Of a DNA stretch of 26,987 nucleotides, positions 22,385-26,987 are shown in pieces. The notes beneath the pieces are model-generated. The model did not search any database. It was not told where the DNA came from and saw only the letters and a list, made by a program, of their open reading frames with translations. The position numbers and the translations under genes were made by a program. Within the stretch, counting starts at the first letter, position 1. The number at the start of each line of letters is the position of its first letter. This DNA comes from CAZVJA01 sp964626885 (GTDB lineage Bacteria > Planctomycetota > Planctomycetia > Planctomycetales > Planctomycetaceae): positions 1 to 26,987 of the forward strand of contig CAZVJA010000058.1 in the NCBI GenBank assembly GCA_964626885.1, read 5' to 3'.

Positions 22385-25177
22385 ATGGATGTGAAGATTC
22401 GGATCTTCGCCCTGGCTAAAGAGCTGGGCATGGACAGTAAAGTGCTGATTGAGCACTGCAATAGTGCCGGGATTCATATCAAGAACTCGGCGCTGGCGAG
22501 TATTTCTCCGGAAGAGAAGGATCTGGTTCTGCGCCACCTCGATGCGGCGAAGAAGTCGGGCGGGGGAACAGTCGTCGCGGAAGAGCCGTTGGCACCGGTG
22601 CGCGAACAGCCCCGTGATCTTGGAAATAAGGTCCGCAGCATCAAGACCATGGTGCCCCGGCCGCAAAACGGTCGAGGCAAGCAGGCGGCCGTCGAGGAGA
22701 CACCCAGCGAGCAGCAGCAAGATGCCGCAGATGTTTCGTCAGAAGAAGTTGACACGCCCGCCACGACAGCGGAATTGACGGCGGAGGCGGAATCGGGAGG
22801 GTCCAGTGCGTCCTCGCCGTTAGCTGGGCGCGGTCCACTGCGTCGTGGTGGTGCTGGATCAGCACCGGATAACGCGCCGAGTTCGGGCGGAAGTCCGATG
22901 CGTCCCGACGAATATGTACCGCCGTCTGGTGCCCGCGGAAGCACGATTCGGGAGATGCGACCGCGCGGCACGGTTTCCGAAGCAGAGGGGCGTCAAACGG
23001 CGCGACGTCCAAAGCCCAAGGGAAAAGCCGCGCTTCCGTCGGTCGCGTTGCCGCCGAATTACAAGCCTCCGTCGAGTCCCGCCGCGCGGCCCGAGGCGGC
23101 ACCGCAAAAGCCGGATATTCCACTCACGGCCGAGCATCTGGAGCAGCCAAGCCCGTTACACGAACATCTCCGCAAGACCGCCGAACAACGTAAGAAAAAG
23201 AAGAAGGGTGGGGACGAGGGGGCGCCTCGCGAATTTGTCGGTGCGGCAAGTTACGGTGGCGAAGACGAAGAGGGAGCCGGCAAGCAACTCCGCCGTGACC
23301 GACGAAGATCGAAGAAGCCGCTTGTCGATGAAGGAGGCGGGGGAGGCGTCCAGCAGAAGTTGCGCGGCATCCGTCGTCGTCGGCAGCGGACAGTGGGCTC
23401 GACCGCTCTGAAGACGGAAGCTGAGATTACCCCCCCCATCACGGTTCGTGGGCTTTCCGAGGCCATCGGGCGTCCGGCTCGGGATCTGATGCGTTGCCTG
23501 TTCGAACGGGGGGAGATGGTGACGATTAACCAGAACCTCGCCGAGGATGTTGCCGTCGAAGTCGCGCTAGAACTGGGAGTTGACCTGTCGATCAACAGGC
23601 CGCGCGATATCGAGCAGGAACTCGAGGCCTCGCTGGATGTTCAGGAGTCTGCCGAGAACCTTATCGAACGTCCGCCCATCGTTACGATTCTTGGGCATGT
23701 CGATCATGGCAAGACTTCGCTGCTGGATAAGATCCGCAGGGCTAACGTCGCGGCGGGTGAGGCTGGCGGAATTACGCAGCACATCGCCGCTTATCAGGTG
23801 GCACATGATGGGCGGAAGATCACGTTTGTCGACACGCCCGGTCACGCGGCCTTCAGCGAAATGCGGGCTCGCGGCGCGAACGTGACCGACATTGTCGTGC
23901 TGGTTGTTGCGGCCGATGACGGCGTGATGCCACAGACCCAGGAATGCATCAGCCACGCCCGAGCGGCCGAAGTGCCGATCGTGGTGGCGATGAACAAGAT
24001 CGATCTTCCGAGCCGGAATGAGCAGAAGGTCTTGCAGGAACTTTCAGCAAACAATGTCTTGCCGGCGGAATGGGGGGGCGATGTGGAAGTCGTCCGCACG
24101 TCAGCCGCGACGGGACAGGGAATTGATGATCTGTTGCAGACAATTCTGCTGACGGCGGAATTGAACGAGTTCAAGGCGAATACCGATCGTCCGGCGGCAG
24201 GGGTCTGTCTCGAAGCGTTTCGCGACGAGGGGCGCGGTGTGCTGGCTTGGATGGTCGTGCAAATGGGAACATTGCGCCGCGGGGATACGATGGTCTGCGG
24301 CGAGGCGTTTGGCCGCGTGAGATCGCTGTACGACGATCATGACCGGGAAATCGAATCGGCAGGGCCGTCGACACCAGTCCGCGTGGCTGGGCTCGATGTC
24401 ATTCCGGGAGCCGGCGATAAGTTTTTTGTCGTCGCGAACCAGGAAGAAGCCCGCCAGGTGGCGGAGTCCCGGCGGCATCGTGGACGCACGGCGGTGTTGA
24501 GCGGTCGGAATCGTCCACGCTCACTAGACGACATTTTGACGGCAGCCCGCGGCGGTGTCGTGCAGGATTTGCCGTTGATCATCAAGGCTGATACGCCGGG
24601 ATCAATCGAGGCGCTGCGGCATGAGATCGGCAAGCTGGATCATCCCGAAGTTCGCGTGCAGATTGTGCATGACGGCGTCGGCGGCGTGAACGAAAGCGAC
24701 GTTGCGCTTGCCGAAGCATCCGGGGCGATCATCATCGCATTCCACGTTGTTCCGGAAGATCGCGCGATGCAGATGGCCGAGCGTGAAGGGGTGGATATTC
24801 GCCGATACAACATTATTTACGAAGTGACGGACACAATTAAGCGGTCGCTGGAAGGGCTGCTGATTCCCGAGCGGGTGCAAGTAGCCACGGGCCGCGCGCT
24901 GGTTCTGCAGACGTTCCACATCAGCCGAATGGGCACGATTGCAGGCTGCCGCGTCTTGAACGGTACGATCGAGCGGTCGAACCGCGTGCATGTGATTCGC
25001 GATCAGACCTTGTTGGCCGATTACAACATTGCCTCGCTGAAGCGCGGCAAGGACGACGCGCGCGAAGTGCGCGAGGGAATGGAGTGCGGTATCCGCCTCG
25101 ACGGGTTCAACGACGTGAAGGAAGGCGACCTGCTTGAGGCCTTCCGCGTGGACGAAATCAAGCGCACGCTCGATTGA
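22385..25177 (+). CDS. infB: Translation initiation factor IF-2
   Basis: The 930-residue factor begins with the IF2-N motif MDVKIRIFALAKELGMDSKV, then a long Pro/Ala/Glu/Lys-rich linker (about 60-360). The GTPase domain starts at about 430: G1 GHVDHGKT (437-444), G2 GEAGGITQHI (458-467), G3 DTPGHAAF (483-490), G4 NKID (537-540) and a G5-like SAATGQGIDDLL. The C-terminal half has domains II, III and IV; the fMet-tRNA-binding domain IV ends in LEAFRVDEIKRTLD. It brings initiator tRNA to the 30S subunit. The 146-base gap after nusA has two small hairpins (22264-22294 and 22347-22361). The Shine-Dalgarno (AAGGA) is about 14 bases upstream, a weak spacing. Confidence 0.97.
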   Translation: MDVKIRIFALAKELGMDSKVLIEHCNSAGIHIKNSALASISPEEKDLVLRHLDAAKKSGGGTVVAEEPLAPVREQPRDLGNKVRSIKTMVPRPQNGRGKQAAVEETPSEQQQDAADVSSEEVDTPATTAELTAEAESGGSSASSPLAGRGPLRRGGAGSAPDNAPSSGGSPMRPDEYVPPSGARGSTIREMRPRGTVSEAEGRQTARRPKPKGKAALPSVALPPNYKPPSSPAARPEAAPQKPDIPLTAEHLEQPSPLHEHLRKTAEQRKKKKKGGDEGAPREFVGAASYGGEDEEGAGKQLRRDRRRSKKPLVDEGGGGGVQQKLRGIRRRRQRTVGSTALKTEAEITPPITVRGLSEAIGRPARDLMRCLFERGEMVTINQNLAEDVAVEVALELGVDLSINRPRDIEQELEASLDVQESAENLIERPPIVTILGHVDHGKTSLLDKIRRANVAAGEAGGITQHIAAYQVAHDGRKITFVDTPGHAAFSEMRARGANVTDIVVLVVAADDGVMPQTQECISHARAAEVPIVVAMNKIDLPSRNEQKVLQELSANNVLPAEWGGDVEVVRTSAATGQGIDDLLQTILLTAELNEFKANTDRPAAGVCLEAFRDEGRGVLAWMVVQMGTLRRGDTMVCGEAFGRVRSLYDDHDREIESAGPSTPVRVAGLDVIPGAGDKFFVVANQEEARQVAESRRHRGRTAVLSGRNRPRSLDDILTAARGGVVQDLPLIIKADTPGSIEALRHEIGKLDHPEVRVQIVHDGVGGVNESDVALAEASGAIIIAFHVVPEDRAMQMAEREGVDIRRYNIIYEVTDTIKRSLEGLLIPERVQVATGRALVLQTFHISRMGTIAGCRVLNGTIERSNRVHVIRDQTLLADYNIASLKRGKDDAREVREGMECGIRLDGFNDVKEGDLLEAFRVDEIKRTLD

Positions 25178-25220
25178 TCGACGTGCCGAGGCATTGGACA
25201 TTCTTCCGCATCGGACGACT

Positions 25221-25664
25221 ATGACTTCACGGCGGGTGGCAAAAGTCTCTCAGGCGGTCCGGGAAGTGGTGAGCACGGCGATCCTCTTCGAGTTGAAGGA
25301 TCCCCGCGTGAAGAACGTGACGGTCATCGATGCCGAGGTCAGTGCCGATTTACGGTCGGCGAAAATCTATGTGTCGATCATGGGGTCGGACAAGGAGCAG
25401 GCGCTGACCATGCGCGGGCTCAATTCCGCGCGAGGATTTCTTCAAGCAAAAATCGCCGAGCGGCTGGATACCAGGTACACTCCGGTCCTGCATTTCATCC
25501 TGGATCAGGGAGTGAAAAAGAGCATTGAAGCGTCGCGGTTGATTCGCGAGGCGCTGCAGGGTTCCGAATCTTCGGGAGATACGCAGTCAGTCTCCCAGCC
25601 ACGCCTTGATGATCCGGGAGGTGACTTCGACGCCGCCCCCGCGGCGGACAACGACACGGGATAA
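25221..25664 (+). CDS. rbfA: 30S ribosome-binding factor RbfA
   Basis: The 147-residue protein shows the RbfA KH-like fold: SRRVAKVSQAVREVVSTAIL, DPRVKNVTVIDAEVSADLRS, AKIYVSIMG, and the final RYTPVLHFILDQGVKKSIEA. It assists 16S rRNA 5'-end maturation and growth in the cold. The ATG at 25221 is chosen; an open frame reaches back to 25134 inside infB but without RbfA similarity. A hydrophilic acidic tail of about 30 residues (SSGDTQSVSQPRLDDPGGDF) follows the fold. It is the third gene of the nusA operon, 43 bases after infB. Confidence 0.95.
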   Translation: MTSRRVAKVSQAVREVVSTAILFELKDPRVKNVTVIDAEVSADLRSAKIYVSIMGSDKEQALTMRGLNSARGFLQAKIAERLDTRYTPVLHFILDQGVKKSIEASRLIREALQGSESSGDTQSVSQPRLDDPGGDFDAAPAADNDTG

Positions 25665-25738
25665 GATCGCGGCGTTCGCGATACTCCTGATGGAAGTCCC
25701 TTTTATTCCTATTTGGTCCGAGGATAGAACCCAACGCC

Positions 25739-26617
25739 ATGTCTTCCCCCACACGAGCGAAGACCACCGATCGGCAGGCTGTCAGCAAGAAGCTGGTCAC
25801 CGTACTCAAAAAGAAATACAAATCATCGCCTCCCAAGCAGGAACGTCCTGTGTTAGAGACGTTGCTGTACGCCGTCTGCCTGGAAGACGCGTCTCCCGAA
25901 GAGGCCGAGGCGGCACAGAAGCGGCTGTTGGAGATGTTTCACGATCTGAACGAAGTGCGAGTCAGTTCGATCACCGAGCTTGTTCCCGCGTTTGAAGGGA
26001 TGGATGATCCGGAATGGCGGGCGCATCGTGTCCGTGCCGTTTTGCAGTATGTATTTGAGAAGCATTTCGAATTTGCATTCGAGACGCTTCGCCGCAAGAC
26101 GCTCGAGCTTGCCACGAAGCAGTTAATTCGCATCAAGGAATTGTCGCCCTTCGTGCGGAATTATACGCTGCACGCCGCACTCGGCAGTCACATCGTGCCG
26201 GTCGATCGGCGCATGACGAATGCCTCGATCTGGCTGGGGCTGATTCCCTCGGGCGAAAATCCTCAGCAGGCGGCGGAACTCCTCAAATCGATTGTCCGCA
26301 AACCGGACACCCTGCTTTTCTGTCATTTGCTGCGCTGCCTGGCGGTCGATCCTAAGATGCGAAAAGCCTTTGAGTTCGACAAGTATCCGGTTCCCGAGGA
26401 AGGGTTTGAGCTCGGGACCGCTCCGGAGAGATTGGAGCATTTGTTGCGTCACGGTGCGGCAGCAATCAAACCGCGTCGCCCCAAAGGGGCCAGCAAAGTG
26501 GCGGATGGGAAAACGAAATCGAAGACGACCCGACCGGGAAGCCCCCGTAACGGAGCGCAAAGATCGGCCGCGAAAAAGCCGACCCGCAGACCCGCATCGG
26601 TGCGAAAGAAGAAATAG
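25739..26617 (+). CDS. Divergent endonuclease-III-like (HhH-GPD) protein with basic tail
   Basis: Function is tentative. Residues 37-100 (VLETLLYAVCLEDASPEEAE and MFHDLNEVRVSSITELVPAF) and 128-170 (LIRIKELSPFVRNYTLHAAL, HIVPVDRRMTNASIWLGLI) follow the order of an HhH-GPD glycosylase. PVDRR at 154-158 fits the catalytic-Asp region (PVD.HV..RLGL in endonuclease III). The catalytic Lys of LPGVGRKTA is not seen: the hairpin reads LSPFVRNYTLHA. The C-terminal iron-sulphur Cys cluster is absent; a Lys/Arg/Pro-rich tail (about 243-292) replaces it, likely binding nucleic acid. The ATG at 25739 is used. It lies 74 bases after rbfA on the same strand and could be read with the operon, in the place where truB often sits. 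Confidence 0.55.
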   Translation: MSSPTRAKTTDRQAVSKKLVTVLKKKYKSSPPKQERPVLETLLYAVCLEDASPEEAEAAQKRLLEMFHDLNEVRVSSITELVPAFEGMDDPEWRAHRVRAVLQYVFEKHFEFAFETLRRKTLELATKQLIRIKELSPFVRNYTLHAALGSHIVPVDRRMTNASIWLGLIPSGENPQQAAELLKSIVRKPDTLLFCHLLRCLAVDPKMRKAFEFDKYPVPEEGFELGTAPERLEHLLRHGAAAIKPRRPKGASKVADGKTKSKTTRPGSPRNGAQRSAAKKPTRRPASVRKKK

Positions 26618-26917
26618 CGTCTTTTTTTGCCGGGAGGAGCTCTTCGATCGCCAATGATTGGTCGTTACCGATCTGGATCCGGGGGGATTGCGTTCTCCCT
26701 CCGTTGGTTTCACCAGACTCAAAGGCGAGTGTCGTCAAACCCGACTTGGTACCTGGGCGATCTCCGGATTAGAATACGCAAGCTGGGCGTTCTGACGGCA
26801 AAAGGCAAACGAGTCTCCCAGGTGCGTTCGGGCGACTCAATTACCGGGTGCGCGCTGGCCCCGCAAGTGAGCGAGTGAAAAATGTTTGGGACGAACGAAT
26901 TGCGAGGGAGCGTTAAC
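26618..26917. other. Gene-free spacer with candidate promoter
   Basis: This 300-base gap follows the endonuclease-III-like gene. TTGGTA (26746-26751) and TAGAAT (26770-26775), 18 bases apart, could drive the next gene. A T-rich run at 26621-26628 follows the previous stop without a clear stem. Confidence 0.35.
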
Positions 26918-26987
26918 ATGCGCTACGAACCTGTTCGCCGAATTGGGATGATACTTCTGGCCATCGCCGTGACTTCGGCAGTGGTTT
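26918..26987 (+). CDS. Start of an exported protein, cut by the window end
   Basis: The ATG at 26918 has GAGGGAG seven bases upstream. The 23 codons present read MRYEPVRRIGMILLAIAVTS then AVV, a positive start followed by a hydrophobic core, i.e. a signal peptide or membrane anchor. An in-frame ATG at 26882 has no ribosome site. The rest of the gene lies outside the window, so no family can be given. Confidence 0.65.
   Translation, partial: MRYEPVRRIGMILLAIAVTSAVV

Noticed and set aside
23430..23437. Run of eight C inside infB as a possible programmed frameshift.
   Set aside because: The frame is intact on both sides, and no alternative product with a sensible end is visible.
26627..26878. 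83-codon plus-strand frame before the last gene.
   Set aside because: Covers the candidate promoter, lacks a ribosome site and has no recognisable domain.

Overview
The window looks like chromosomal DNA of a planctomycete (Planctomycetota). This is inferred from two secreted proteins with PEP-CTERM tails, a large secreted TPR protein, an acpP-fabF pair followed by a degenerate ketosynthase, an Nramp relative with an unusual motif set, and intergenic DNA rich in GGTGGGCC-type and CCCCTCACCCC-type inverted repeats. No rRNA, tRNA, CRISPR array, transposase or phage gene was recognised. The exact genus cannot be read from the sequence.

Left part (1-12.9 kb), mostly minus strand: a Bax-inhibitor-1 membrane protein; a secreted family-9-like carbohydrate-binding protein whose signal peptide is separated from the mature part by an in-frame TGA; two related PEP-CTERM proteins, the first with a TAA three codons after its best ATG; an Nramp-like transporter; and a secreted alpha/beta hydrolase. 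An intergenic stretch full of repeats follows, then recG, rnhA and infA. folK reads the other way. A GlsB/YeaQ-type membrane protein and a GNAT acetyltransferase lie between folK and the fatty-acid genes.

Middle part (12.9-20.1 kb): acpP and fabF abut (TAA immediately followed by ATG) behind a candidate promoter and a structured leader. They are followed by a ketosynthase-fold protein in which the catalytic Cys and the second His are replaced by Asp and Asn. The arrangement recalls the ACP / ketosynthase / chain-length-factor set of type II polyketide systems. A RecF/OLD-like ATPase, a membrane-anchored SUKH (SMI1/KNR4) protein and a secreted TPR protein follow.

Right part (20.1-27 kb), plus strand: the transcription/translation operon nusA-infB-rbfA. 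It has a consensus-like promoter about 330 bp upstream of nusA and an intrinsic terminator inside the nusA leader, which suggests attenuation. rimP, ylxR and truB are not in their usual places. Next come a divergent endonuclease-III-like protein with a basic tail and the first codons of another exported protein.

The strongest leads are the inactive ketosynthase partner beside acpP-fabF and the nusA leader terminator. The premature stops at the 5' ends of two neighbouring secreted-protein genes may be real decay or sequence errors.
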